From positions 1-64,000 of the forward strand of contig NZ_NPML01000002.1 of NCBI RefSeq assembly GCF_002252565.1: a stretch of 64,000 nt of DNA, written 5' to 3'. This stretch comes from Petroclostridium xylanilyticum. Lineage in GTDB: Bacteria; Bacillota; Clostridia; SK-Y3. The notes under the pieces were generated by a model. The model saw only the letters and a program-made list of their open reading frames with translations, did not search any database and was not told the origin of the DNA. Position numbers and translations under genes: made by a program. Positions 1 to 9,175 of the stretch are shown here, in pieces. Position 1 is the stretch's first letter; each line of letters starts with the position of its first letter.

Positions 1-558
1 GAGGTAGAAAAAGATAAAAAGTTTTATGAGGAGTCGGGTGGAGGAGTTACTTTATCAGGAGGTGAGTGTACCCTTCAATTTGAGTTTGTAGAAAAACTTT
101 TAAAAGCACTAAAAGAACAAAATATAAATACATGCATAGAAACGAATGCCATAGTCGCACAGGATAGACTTAAAAAGCTAGTTCCTTTAGTAGATACATT
201 CTTAGTTGATTATAAACTTACTGACTGTGATTTGCATAGAGAGTATATAGGCTGTGATAATACTTTAGTGTTAGCCAACATAACCTTACTTCATTCCTTA
301 GGGGCGAATATGATTTTGAGGTGTCCTATAATACCAGGAGTTAATGATACAGAATATCATTTTCAAGAAATTGCTAAAATATGTAAAACTTATCCGTGTA
401 TCAAAAATGCAGAGCTCATGCCCTATCATGATATTGGCAAGCATAAGTGGGAACAGATAGGAAAAAGCTATAGCTTTACTGAATTAGAGACTGTCAGTGA
501 AGATAAAGTACAGCAGTGGAAAGAAATCATAAAAAAATATGGTGGACGGGTTGGTTAA
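1..558 (+). CDS. Glycyl-radical enzyme activating protein, C-terminal part (5' end outside window)
   Basis: The frame is open from base 1 to the TAA at 556-558, so the gene is cut by the window edge. The visible part carries SGGGVTLSGGE at about residues 13-23, the SAM-binding glycine motif of PflA-type radical SAM activases, where SGGEP is usual; here the proline is replaced by Cys-Thr. A later stretch (IIPGVNDTEYHF) also fits the family. The CX3CX2C iron-sulfur motif would lie upstream and cannot be checked. These enzymes put the glycyl radical on pyruvate formate-lyase-like partners. The partner is not visible, so the specific substrate enzyme is unknown. Confidence 0.85.
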   Translation, partial: EVEKDKKFYEESGGGVTLSGGECTLQFEFVEKLLKALKEQNINTCIETNAIVAQDRLKKLVPLVDTFLVDYKLTDCDLHREYIGCDNTLVLANITLLHSLGANMILRCPIIPGVNDTEYHFQEIAKICKTYPCIKNAELMPYHDIGKHKWEQIGKSYSFTELETVSEDKVQQWKEIIKKYGGRVG

Positions 559-634
559 AAAGAACGTATTTAAATATATCGGATGATAGTGATAAAGACG
601 AAATGAGCTTTATGGTAGGAAGGGGAATGTTCAA

Positions 635-1822
635 ATGAGCAAAGTGAATTTTAAGAAAAAAATTATTGCTGAAATTGTTAATGTGACTCTTACAAGCGAA
701 ATGGATATGAATACATTTTCGGCGGTAGGTGATATCAACAATGATGGACTGGTTGATGTTGTTATAGGTGGAAGAAATGGTAAAATGGTCTGGCTTGAAA
801 ATAGAGGCGAAAATGAAGAATGGGATATTCACTTGATTGATAAAGATTTAGTGGGGATTGAATGTGGAGGAACTGTTTATGATATTACAGGAAACGGGTA
901 CCCTGATGTTGTTGTGGGCTCCGATGTAAGAAGGGATGAAATATTTTGGTGGGAAAATCCAGCAAACGAAAAGGGAAAATGGAAAAAGCGATTGATTGCC
1001 AAAACCGGAAACAATCAGTTTCATGATATTGTATTTGCAGATGTCACAAATGATGGTGCCATGTCAATCGTGTTTACAAATCAACAAAATGGAGGTACAC
1101 ACCTTTATAGAATACCTATTCCTGAAGATCCCACAATGAGTCCATGGCCAGGTATAGAGAAAATAGCTTCTAAAATCGCAGAATCGATAGAACCTTGGCA
1201 ATGGAACAAAGAAGGTCTTCAGCCGGAGGAGGGCTTGGCTATTGGTGATATAGATGGAGACGGAAAGAATGAAATCGTGTGTGGAACTCACTGGTTTAAA
1301 TATGGGGGTGGAAAGTGGTACAGACATAAGTATGCTAAAGACTATATTTCCACAAAGGTATTTATTGCTGATGTTGATGGAGATGGAAAAAATGAAATTA
1401 TTCTTTCAGAGGGAGATGCGTGTATATACAATAAGCCTCAAGGGGGAAAATTGGCTTGGTTCAAACCGAGTAATGAAATTACAGGTATGTGGCAAGAACA
1501 TCTGATCGATGAAAACTTGTTAGATCCGCACTCTTTAAAAGCAGGAGACATTTGTGGAAATAGTAAGGTAGATATTTTTGTAGGTGAAATTGGTGTAGCT
1601 GATGAAAACAGAGATTATAAAGGAAGGAAACCTTGTATATTCATATATGAAAATGACGGGAAAGGTAATTTCATTAAGCATATAGTTGATGAAGGAACAG
1701 GTATACATGATGGATTTCTTGTAGATTTGAACAACAATGGAAAACTTGACATTGTAGGTAAACCTCTCCATGGGAAGGAAAGATGGAAGGTCGTTGCATG
1801 GTACAATAAAGGTGCCAAATAA
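635..1822 (+). CDS. FG-GAP/VCBS repeat protein, putative beta-propeller
   Basis: This is a 395-residue protein built of repeats containing calcium-binding-like aspartate loops: DINNDGLVDVV near residue 31, DITGNGYPDVV near 85, DIDGDGKNEIV near 205, DVDGDGKNEII near 247 and DLNNNGKLDIV near 368. This pattern is typical of FG-GAP/VCBS propellers that bind carbohydrate or cell-surface ligands. No signal peptide is seen at the N-terminus (MSKVNFKKK), which is odd for a family that is usually exported. The start is set by aggaagggg about 8 bases upstream of ATG 635. It lies in a run of carbohydrate-related genes on the same strand, so a role in recognising or processing a sugar is inferred; no catalytic residues are identifiable. 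Confidence 0.75.
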   Translation: MSKVNFKKKIIAEIVNVTLTSEMDMNTFSAVGDINNDGLVDVVIGGRNGKMVWLENRGENEEWDIHLIDKDLVGIECGGTVYDITGNGYPDVVVGSDVRRDEIFWWENPANEKGKWKKRLIAKTGNNQFHDIVFADVTNDGAMSIVFTNQQNGGTHLYRIPIPEDPTMSPWPGIEKIASKIAESIEPWQWNKEGLQPEEGLAIGDIDGDGKNEIVCGTHWFKYGGGKWYRHKYAKDYISTKVFIADVDGDGKNEIILSEGDACIYNKPQGGKLAWFKPSNEITGMWQEHLIDENLLDPHSLKAGDICGNSKVDIFVGEIGVADENRDYKGRKPCIFIYENDGKGNFIKHIVDEGTGIHDGFLVDLNNNGKLDIVGKPLHGKERWKVVAWYNKGAK

Positions 1823-1926
1823 AGAAAGGTAAGACTACTCTATTGAAATGAAAGTCGGATGCTTGAATTTATAACGGAAAACAATTTTATCATACTAATA
1901 GTAAAAATTGAATTGGAGGGTATATA

Positions 1927-2673
1927 ATGCCTAGAGTAGGATTGCAACTATATACAATTAAAGAGGAAATACAAAAAGATTATCTTGGGACTCTTGAAAA
2001 AGTAGCACAAGTGGGATATGAAGGAGTTGAGTTTGCAGGTTTTTATAAGACTCCTGTAGAAAGGATAAAGCAAAAAATCAATGAATTAAATCTTTTGCCG
2101 GCAGGCGTGCATGTTATTATAGATGAGCTGGAAAATAATTTTGAGCATCATCTAAAGTATTGCAATTTACTTGAAATACAAACAATTATATGTCCCTTTA
2201 TCCCTGATAAGTATATTTCAAGCAAAGAAGTGACACTGCAAACTGCAAAGAGGTTTAATAGACTGGGGAAGGAGTGCAAGGTAAACGGATTCAATTTTTT
2301 GTTCCATATTCATGGGAATGAGTTTTATTTATTTGATGGAAAATACGCAATAGATCTATTAATTGAAAATACAGATCCTGAATATGTTAATTTTGAATTT
2401 GATACGTTTTGGGTTGAATATGCCAATATTGATTCTTTAGAGCTCTACAAGAAGTATGCATCTAGAATTCCTTATATTCATTTTAAAGATATGAAAGATA
2501 AGGAAAGTAAAAAAGGTACAGAAGTTGGAACAGGAATCGTTGATATCCCAGAAATTATAAAAGTATCTAAAGAGTATACGCTTAAATGGTTTGTAGTTGA
2601 GCAGGAAGCATTTGATATATCACCTTTGGAAAGCATTAAAATTAGCTATAAAAATTTAGTAACTGTACAATAA
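1927..2673 (+). CDS. Sugar phosphate isomerase/epimerase family protein (xylose-isomerase-like TIM barrel)
   Basis: The 248-residue protein opens with RVGLQLYTIKEEI and VGYEGVEFAGFY, the usual N-terminus of the AP endonuclease 2 / xylose-isomerase-like TIM barrel family. Candidate metal ligands follow family spacing: His near residue 126 (FHIHGNE), Glu/Asp near 156-158 (FEFDTFW) and HFKDMKD near 185. The C-terminal VVEQE supplies a further glutamate. Members isomerise or epimerise sugars or inositols; the substrate cannot be told from sequence. TTGGAGGG lies about 6 bases before ATG 1927. With the FG-GAP protein upstream and the MDR dehydrogenase downstream it probably belongs to a sugar catabolic locus later split by an IS and a GH5 gene. 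Confidence 0.8.
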   Translation: MPRVGLQLYTIKEEIQKDYLGTLEKVAQVGYEGVEFAGFYKTPVERIKQKINELNLLPAGVHVIIDELENNFEHHLKYCNLLEIQTIICPFIPDKYISSKEVTLQTAKRFNRLGKECKVNGFNFLFHIHGNEFYLFDGKYAIDLLIENTDPEYVNFEFDTFWVEYANIDSLELYKKYASRIPYIHFKDMKDKESKKGTEVGTGIVDIPEIIKVSKEYTLKWFVVEQEAFDISPLESIKISYKNLVTVQ

Positions 2674-2788
2674 ATTCATGACGAAAAAAGAGGTGGTTAC
2701 GCTTTATAAAGGGCTCTTAAGCCCCTTAATTGGATTGAAATTTACTAAGCGTATTTGATACAATGAACATAAGCAAGGGGGCATTCCA

Positions 2789-3109
2789 ATGCAAAGGAAA
2801 AAATACACCGCAGAATTCAAAGCACAAGTGATAAAAGAAGCTCTTGAGACTGGTAACAATTCTGTTGTTGCCAGGCGGTATGAGTTAAATTCTAATATGG
2901 TATCCCGATGGGTTCGTGAGGCCAAGAATAACAGTCCAATAGGATTGGGCGGATCCATAGAGCAGCTTCACGGAAGTCTAGAAGCCAAACAAGCAGCTGT
3001 AGAGAATGAACAATTCAAAAAACTACTGGGTGAAAAGGAGCTTGAGAATCAGATCCTTCGTGACCTGTTAAAAAAAACGAACCCACACGCTCTGAAAAGA
3101 TTGAAATAG
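2789..3109 (+). CDS. IS3-family transposase OrfA (HTH subunit)
   Basis: The 106-residue product has the classic N-terminus RKKYTAEFKAQVIKEAL followed by a helix-turn-helix (ARRYELNSNMVSRWVREAK, about 28-46) and a leucine-rich coiled coil (about 72-95). It binds IS ends and normally works as an OrfAB fusion. Near its 3' end the slippery heptamer A-AAA-AAA at 3070-3076 would allow the -1 shift into orfB. The start ATG is preceded by aagcaaggggg. OrfA itself is intact, so it could still bind IS ends, possibly as an inhibitor. Confidence 0.9.
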   Translation: MQRKKYTAEFKAQVIKEALETGNNSVVARRYELNSNMVSRWVREAKNNSPIGLGGSIEQLHGSLEAKQAAVENEQFKKLLGEKELENQILRDLLKKTNPHALKRLK

Positions 3110-4026
3110 CCTGTAAGTACATCAAAAAGGGTCATCCTGTAAATCTGGTATTATCCATTTTAGACATTCCCAGCTCTACGTATTACTATCACATCAACAA
3201 CAAGAATAAAGAGCCTAATTACAATGGTGGACGGCCTATCCCTGGGTACTCCTATAAAAAAGACGGTAACAGGATTAGTGATGACAGGATTAAAAAATGG
3301 CTTGTGCAGTTCATTGAGAATGAAGGGGCTGCTTATGGATATTGGAAACTCACCATAGCCCTTTGAAAGAAGCTTCACCTGGTCATTAACAAGAAGAAGG
3401 TTTACCGTCTGCGTATGGAACTCAATATTCTCCGTCCTCAATGAAAGATAAAGCCTAAGCGTCCTAAGAAGATTGCCAGGAACCGCACAGTGACAGGCCC
3501 TAATCAACTATGGGAAGTAGATGTTAAATACGGGTACATCACTGGGGAGGATAGATTCTTCTTTCTACTCTCCTACATCGATGTATTTGATAAAAATATC
3601 ATTGACTACTATATGGGGCTCAACTGCAGTGCCCAGGATGCTGTTGTAACATTGAAAAGAGCCCTAATGCGAAGAGACCTGTATACCAGGGAGAATAAGC
3701 CGGTTATTCGCTCTGATAATGGGCCTTTATTTATCAGTTATCTCTTTTAAGATACATGTGATGAACTAAGCATTGAGCATGAAAGAATCCCCATTAAATC
3801 ACCAAACTACAATGCTCACATTGAATCTTATCATTCCATCCTGGAGGATGAATGTCTGTCCTGGTATGAATTCAGGAACTATTGTGAGGCTTATGAGGCA
3901 GTGGCCCATTTTGTAGAGTTCTACAACAATCGAAGAATCCATGGAAGCATTTATGGTCTTTCTCCTACAGAATATTATGAAGGAGTCATTTCCAATACCG
4001 TGAAAGCGCTGGAAATCAAGGCTTGA
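3076..4026 (+). pseudogene. IS3-family transposase OrfB (DDE integrase), three in-frame stops
   Basis: Read in the -1 frame from the slippery tract, the sequence gives an IS3 OrfB: SEKIEIACKYIKKGHPV, an HTH_21-like part (IPSSTYYYH), then the rve core (NQLWEVDVKYGYI with the first Asp, IRSDNGP with the second, and an ESYHSILEDE region with the catalytic Glu). Stops interrupt it at 3364-3366 (TGA), 3442-3444 (TGA) and 3748-3750 (TAA). All three positions are normally sense codons in the family. The gene is therefore dead unless all three are read through, which is unlikely. Confidence 0.88.
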
Positions 4027-4368
4027 CCATTACTACTCATCTAAGGTTTGGCGGAGCGGACCATTTACTTGGAGAGGTGGATATGGTAGCCTTAGGAGCT
4101 GGCAAGCCCTTAATTATTGGGCTGGCCCCAGGGCGAGGAACCATAGCCACAGTAGCTCCATGTCAATGGCAAACCGACTTATATTGTAATACTGTGAATA
4201 AGCTAGAATTTAAGAGTTTATGTCCAAGATAAAGGGGTCAAGCCGGGGGGAAGGTACAATAGACCTATATAGTACATAGTAGTGCAATTACCTTATTGAT
4301 ATAAATTCTCAAAACTATTGTATAGTGAAGGGTTTTATACAGTAGTCATTAAGGAGGCTAAGGTTATA

Positions 4369-6284
4369 GTGAGAAATTTTAAAAAGACTTTTTGTATAGT
4401 GATGAGTATTGTTTTGCTAGGGCTAATTTGTTTTCAAATACAGCCTATGCAGTCCGCCAAAGCAGCTTTTGGTGACAGAATTACAGTGTCAGGTACGGAA
4501 TTTATGCAGGCGGAGAACGCATATGGATTAATGCAGCGAACACACCTTGGCTTGCATGGAATGATTTTGGTGGCAATTTTGACTATAATCAGTGGGACCA
4601 AGAGTTTCAGAGACTTGCAGAGAACGGAATCAATGCAACAAGAGTGTGGATTAATTGCAACGGTGATGGTGGAATTACTATAGAAAGTAGCGGTAATGTT
4701 ACAGGAGCCACACAGGCCCATTGGGAAGATCTTGATGATTTATTTCAGATCGCGGCCAATAGAGGGGTATATATACTGGCTACATTGATATCGTTTGACA
4801 ACACTATAACAGATAACCCTAACTACCAAGCATGGAGAAACATGTATACCTCCAGTTCAAATATCGATTCCATGGTAAATAACTATGTAATACCTTTTGT
4901 GAATAGGTATAAAAACAATCCGTACCTATTTGCTATCGAGCCTTGCAATGAAATAGAATGGGTACACGAACAGGAAGATCGTGGTGCTTTACCGAAGAAA
5001 GACCTTCAAGAATATGTTGCTAAGGTTGCAAAAGCAGTACATGAGAATTCTGACATACTTGTTACTCAAGGCGCTGCATGTATCAAGTGGAACAGTGAAA
5101 CCTGTACCGATGCTCAGGGGAATTGATGGGGCGACAGTGCATTACAAGCAATTGTTAATGATCCAGATGTTTACGTTGATTTTTACGCACCTTATTACTA
5201 TGATTGGCAGGAACCTTATTTTGGGATTCCTTCCTATATGAGTCCAGCAGACTATGGGTTGGAAACAAGTAAACCTGCAATTATAGGAGAATGCCCTGCA
5301 GTTGGCTCAATAGGGCATACAATAACGGACGATTATAGCTCGGCGTTAAGTAATGGGTGGCAGGACGTAATGGCTTGGACCTCAAACGGTGTTGACAGTA
5401 ATGGTGATCTTGATGATTTAGGACCTGCAACAAGGTATATAAGAGACAATCATTATGACCTTGTATATCCTTCAGGAAGTTCATCAACGCCAACCCCTAC
5501 CCCAACTCCAACTCCTTCAGATGATGTAACCGTGGTTAATGATACGGATTTTTCATATACAGGAACATGGGAAACTGCATCAGACCCGGACTTCTATAAT
5601 GGAGATGAGCATTATACTTATACTTCAGGTGCATACTACGAGTACACATTTAACAGTACAAAGGTAGATGTTTATGGCACGAATGATGCACACCACGGGA
5701 TAGCAGAAATCTCTATTGACGGTGGAACACCGGTTGATGTAGACTTTTACAATTCAAGCCGGCAAGAACAAACACTTGTGTGGAGTAGTGATACACTATC
5801 AGAAGGAACGCATACGATCAGGGCATCTTATACAGGAAGGAAGAATTCAAGCTCAACAGGGTATGTTATAACGGCAGATAAGCTTGAAATATATTCTTCT
5901 TCAGGTAGTTCAACAACTTATACCTATGAGGCAGAAGAGGGAGCACTTACAGGTTCGTATACAATCTATGATAAAGCAGATGCTTCCGGGGGGAAGACAG
6001 TAGCCTTGTGGGATGATAGTTCATCTTCAATAACCTTCACTGTAGACGGAGGCACTGGTGGAAGCAAAAATATGGACATAAGGTACTTATATACTTATGA
6101 TTCTACTGTAAGGAAGTTTTATGTAAATAGTAATTTTGTAAAAGAAGTTTCATTCACGCAAGCAAGTGATTTTACAACGGTGACAGAGACAGTAAACTTA
6201 AATTCAGATTCAAACACTATTAAGCTTCAGGCGAATGCTGGACCTGCAAGTCTTGATATTGACTGTATAACTTTAACTGAATAA
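4369..6284 (+). pseudogene. Secreted GH5-type glycoside hydrolase (mannanase-like) with linker and two carbohydrate-binding modules, disrupted
   Basis: AAGGAGG (4351-4357) precedes GTG 4369, which opens a signal peptide (VRNFKKTFCIVMSIVLLG...) in frame 1. The catalytic domain continues in frame 3 from about 4505 (WINAANTPWLAWNDFGGNF, then AIEPCNEIEW with the acid/base Glu, later IIGECPA with the nucleophile Glu). A one-base shift near 4505-4518 and an in-frame TGA at 5124-5126 break the gene. After the catalytic part come an S/T-P linker (5484-5520), a jelly-roll module (about 5521-5910) and a CBM35/6-like module starting YEAEEG (about 5926-6284). There is no dockerin or S-layer domain. Beta-mannanase is the best guess for activity. 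Two independent lesions argue for a pseudogene rather than one sequencing error. Confidence 0.8.
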
Positions 6285-6423
6285 TGCTATTCGATGCTAT
6301 TAATAAGTTTAGGAAAGGCTTTCAATGAAGCCTTTCCTAAGGTTATGTTCAAAGGTATTTAATTCAGTATCATACTGATCATGAATTAAGCTATAAATAT
6401 TTTATAGATGGAGGGACGATTTA

Positions 6424-7437
6424 ATGCAATCGAATTATATTGAATTCACTAAAAAAGGGGTTGTTCAGTTTAAAAGTGAAAACATTGACTGTAATAATCT
6501 TGCACCTATGGAAGTTATACTCGAAACAGAAACATCTATTATTAGTGCGGGTACGGAATTGGCACGTCTATATGCATTGGAAAAGGAAGTAACATTTCCA
6601 TTTAGACCTGGCTATGGCTGTATAGGGAGAATTGTAAAAAAAGGTAGCGGTATCAAAAATTTTAATGTAGGTGACAGGGTATTTTATGCTGGAAAGCATG
6701 CATCTGTTCAGCGCTTTTTGCATGGGGAAGAACATCAGTGGTGTTATCTTTTCCCAGTACCTGAGGAGATAGATGCGGTTCATGCAGCAGTGGCTTGTAT
6801 GGCACAAATTGCAATAACAGCACCAAATATCACCAAAATTCGGTTGGGAGATTCGGTTGTCGTTTTTGGTTTGGGAACAGTGGGAATTCTTGCAGCACTT
6901 ATGTATAAGATGAAAGGAGCGAATGTAATAGGAGTAGACCCTGTGAAAGAAAGATGTATTGCGGCAGAAAAAGCCGGAGTGGACACAGTTGTAGATGTAG
7001 AATCCAAAAAACAGGTTGATATTATCATGCAAATGACCAAGGGGAAAGGTGCAGATGTTGCAGTAGATGCTGTTGGGCATACTGGAGTTATTAAAAACTG
7101 TATTCAGTCTACCGCTGTATGTGGACAAGTCATCCTTTTAGGTTCACCCCGTGTGCCCTTTGAAACAGATGCAAATGATATATTTTGGGATATACATATA
7201 AAAAATATTACAGTACGTGGAGCCCATATGTGGCAGTTTCCGGTTAGAGTAGATAGAGGAAATGCATTCAGCGTTGAGTGGAATTATGATACCATATTTA
7301 AACTGATACGGAATCATAAACTTCCTGTAGACAAAATTATAAGTCATGTCATAAAACCTGAAAAGGCACCAGACGCCTATGCAGGACTTTACCATAATCC
7401 TTTAGAATATTTATGTGTGGTCATTGATTGGAGATAG
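6424..7437 (+). CDS. Medium-chain (zinc-type) alcohol dehydrogenase family protein
   Basis: This 337-residue MDR protein has a GroES-like N-terminal part (ISAGTELARLYAL, RPGYGCIGRIVKKGSGIKNFNVGDRVF) and a Rossmann fold starting VVVFGLGTVGILAA at about residue 145. The catalytic zinc cysteine usually found at SAGTD/SGICGTD and the four structural-zinc cysteines are absent, so it belongs to the zinc-poor branch that oxidises sugar or polyol derivatives or reduces enones. GGAGGG lies 8 bases before ATG 6424. It is collinear with the sugar isomerase and FG-GAP genes, suggesting a common sugar pathway; substrate unknown. Confidence 0.8.
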   Translation: MQSNYIEFTKKGVVQFKSENIDCNNLAPMEVILETETSIISAGTELARLYALEKEVTFPFRPGYGCIGRIVKKGSGIKNFNVGDRVFYAGKHASVQRFLHGEEHQWCYLFPVPEEIDAVHAAVACMAQIAITAPNITKIRLGDSVVVFGLGTVGILAALMYKMKGANVIGVDPVKERCIAAEKAGVDTVVDVESKKQVDIIMQMTKGKGADVAVDAVGHTGVIKNCIQSTAVCGQVILLGSPRVPFETDANDIFWDIHIKNITVRGAHMWQFPVRVDRGNAFSVEWNYDTIFKLIRNHKLPVDKIISHVIKPEKAPDAYAGLYHNPLEYLCVVIDWR

Positions 7438-8051
7438 ACTAAATTATGATTTGAGTATGTCAGGTGTGCAAATATTTTTAAAAGAAATTAAAGTAAATTT
7501 TGGTAATACATATCTTTTTGTCATATGGACTTGTAAATACACATAGGGAGTTTTGTGAGATAGATGATCAATCTAAGCAAGAAATGAGTCCTAATTGAGG
7601 GAATTTCAAATCTTGAACTCCAGTAGAATCAATGGTTTGAGATATGGGATTTAGGTGTTTTGCCCCTGGATTATTGAAGTGTTTGTAATAAAATTACTTT
7701 TAATACCAAAAGTAAAACTCCTTTGCATGTCGAATATATAGTGTAAACAAACACCAACAAGAAAGGAGTTTTCACTATACCTTTGCCCTTTCAACTTACC
7801 TCTAAAAAGAGCCGACTTTATTTTAAAAAATTGTTACGAGAATTAAGGAAAAAGTATTAATAAATGGGATAAAATTATGGAATTTTAGAGCGGATTTTAT
7901 TATCAGGAAGGGATTAGGAGAATAGGGTTAAGGAGAGAAGGGATAGGGGGTTGAGGAGGGAAGGAGGATGACATGAGTTTTTATTTATATACAATTTACT
8001 ATATATAGAAATTTGTAGAGTAAGAAGTTCAGAGGGTAGAGAGGTGGAACT
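7438..8051. other. Intergenic region with inverted repeat and decayed repeat copies, no gene
   Basis: No credible gene is seen. A pair of inverted 11-mers (AAAACTCCTTT near 7710 and AAAGGAGTTTT near 7763) frames about 40 bases. From 7809 onward a roughly 150-bp block is repeated, diverged, at 8847-9000. Within this block, reverse-oriented copies of the 20-bp repeat unit are visible at 7809-7828 and 7887-7906. A short frame after the inverted repeat (PLPFQLTSKK) may be the start of a lost transposase; this is weak. Confidence 0.5.
7809..7960 (-). repeat. Approx. 150-bp direct repeat, copy 1 (contains inverted-orientation 20-bp units)
   Basis: The block gccgactttatttt ... aatgggataaaa ... gagcggattttatta ... 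ggattagg matches 8847-9000 in the same order and spacing, with scattered substitutions. Its two ends read, on the minus strand, as aaaataaagtcgg and taataaaatccgctc, i.e. members of the 20-bp family found at 9081-9175. This resembles one end of a decayed mobile element with multiple terminal repeats. Confidence 0.6.
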
Positions 8052-8468
8052 ATGAAACAAAATAAATACAATTTTGTGATTATTGAGGTCGTTGTTTTAG
8101 CGGTGATTGCCTTGTTAGCATTTACAGTTTTAAATACAGAATATTTGTTCAAGTGGGCAACACATAACTGGAAGTTCTATTTAATTTTATGTGCAGTTGC
8201 TCTATTGCTTCTTTTCTTAAATAAACAACTTGTTTCAGCATTTATGACCATAGGAATTGCCACTGGCATTTTTGTCGGTAACTATCTTGGGGCGTTGATA
8301 AAGAAATATAATGAAAGTAAGATTGTTGAAGGTATGAAGGCGGAAAAAGTATATAAACTTCAGCATCATCCTGGATTTGAGATTTGGATTGGCGTTATTC
8401 TTTTGTCTATTGTAATTGGAATTGTTACGCAAATTGTTTTTACAAAAAAGGCACAAATCAGTAATTAA
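8052..8468 (+). CDS. Small membrane protein of unknown function
   Basis: The 138-residue product starts at ATG 8052 after gagaggtgg. Four hydrophobic segments are visible: about residues 9-27, 39-57, 62-80 and 112-130. The third is followed by a charged stretch (KKYNESKIVEGMKAEKVYK). I do not recognise a family. Its position is unusual: inverted copies of the 20-bp repeat lie upstream (7809-7906) and direct copies lie downstream (8501-8560), so it may be a passenger between two element ends. Codon use looks like its neighbours. Confidence 0.6.
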   Translation: MKQNKYNFVIIEVVVLAVIALLAFTVLNTEYLFKWATHNWKFYLILCAVALLLLFLNKQLVSAFMTIGIATGIFVGNYLGALIKKYNESKIVEGMKAEKVYKLQHHPGFEIWIGVILLSIVIGIVTQIVFTKKAQISN

Positions 8469-8500
8469 GTGAGAAATAAATAAATCAATATTATATAACT

Positions 8501-8610
8501 AAAATAAACTCCACTCCATGATAATAAACTTCGCTCCATAAAAATAAAGTTCGTTCCAAAATCCCGTAGTAAATGCAGGATAACTCCTGATTTGCTGCGG
8601 GGTTTGCTTT
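8501..8610 (+). repeat. Three 20-bp repeat units plus hairpin
   Basis: Units lie in exact 20-base register at 8501-8520, 8521-8540 and 8541-8560 (for example ataataaacttcgctccata). They are followed by an imperfect hairpin (cccgtagtaaatgcagg / cctgatttgctgcgggg, about 8563-8604). The same unit-plus-hairpin arrangement recurs at 26751-26833, so this is one dispersed element. The hairpin may also terminate transcription of the upstream membrane protein gene. Confidence 0.7.
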
Positions 8611-8846
8611 TTGGTAGGCGGTGAGGGATAAGGTGTAAGGGTTAAGGAGATTAGAATTTTGATTAGAATGTTATATTGATTACAACCTTCAAACTATTGA
8701 TTTTAAAGGGATTGAGAGAAGTATTGATTATTATATTGATTTAAATATTGATACAGCGATTGAGAAATGGATTGAAAAATGTGCATGCCTTAAAATTTAA
8801 CCCATGAAACTTATCCCTATTTCCCTTTCAAAACATCCCTATTCGG

Positions 8847-9000
8847 AACCAACTTTATTTTAAAAATCATTACAAGAATTAAGGAAAATATGATAATAAA
8901 TGGGATAAAAATATGAGAAAATAGAGCGGACTTTATTATATGGAAGAGATTAGGGAAATAGGGTTAAGGCGAGAAGGCATAAGGGTTTGAGGGTGTGGGG
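8847..9000 (-). repeat. Approx. 150-bp direct repeat, copy 2
   Basis: Matches 7809-7960 over aactttattttaaaa, acaagaattaagg, aaatgggataaaa, gagcggactttatta and agggttaagg. Like copy 1, its ends are minus-strand versions of the 20-bp unit. Confidence 0.6.
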
Positions 9001-9080
9001 GGTGGAGTGGAGATTATTTTAAATATACATAGTTAGGGGTAAGGATTTTTAGGGATAAGGAATAAGGGTGAGTATATAAA

Positions 9081-9175
9081 ATAATAAAGTTGACTCTGTG
9101 ATAATAAAGTTGATTCTGTGACAATAAAGTCGGTTCTGTAATAATAAAGTTGGTTCTAGAATAATGAAGTTATGC
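9081..9175 (+). repeat. Tandem array of 20-bp repeats (4.5 copies)
   Basis: Units begin exactly at 9081, 9101, 9121, 9141 and 9161. The first two (ataataaagttgactctgtg, ataataaagttgattctgtg) differ at one base; the third and fourth vary at a few positions and the fifth is partial. There are no unique spacers, so this is not a CRISPR. Multiple short terminal repeats of about this size are known at ends of IS21-family elements; that origin is a guess. Confidence 0.8.

Larger units (their letters stand above)
2700..4245 (+). mobile_element. IS3-family insertion sequence, decayed
   Basis: An IS3-type orfA-orfB pair occupies 2789-4026, joined by a run of eight A (3070-3077) where a -1 shift would fuse the frames. 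orfB carries three in-frame stops, so the copy cannot transpose by itself. The ends are approximate: ccccttaattgga near 2721 and the reverse complement of the tccaagataaagggg stretch near 4213-4227 look like imperfect terminal inverted repeats, but no clear target duplication was found. About 200 bases after orfB (4027-4245) contain no credible gene. Confidence 0.75.

Noticed and set aside
4023..4232. 69-residue open frame after the IS3 orfB
   Set aside because: Starts inside the end of the transposase, has no ribosome site, and looks like the IS non-coding end.
5124..5126. In-frame TGA in the GH5 gene as selenocysteine or recoding
   Set aside because: The gene also has a frameshift, no SECIS-like hairpin is evident, and Cys/Sec is not conserved at this place.
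6568..7128. 186-residue minus-strand frame
   Set aside because: Antisense of the MDR dehydrogenase, rich in Cys/Tyr/Asn, no ribosome site.
9081..9175. CRISPR array
   Set aside because: Units are contiguous without unique spacers, and no cas gene is in the window.
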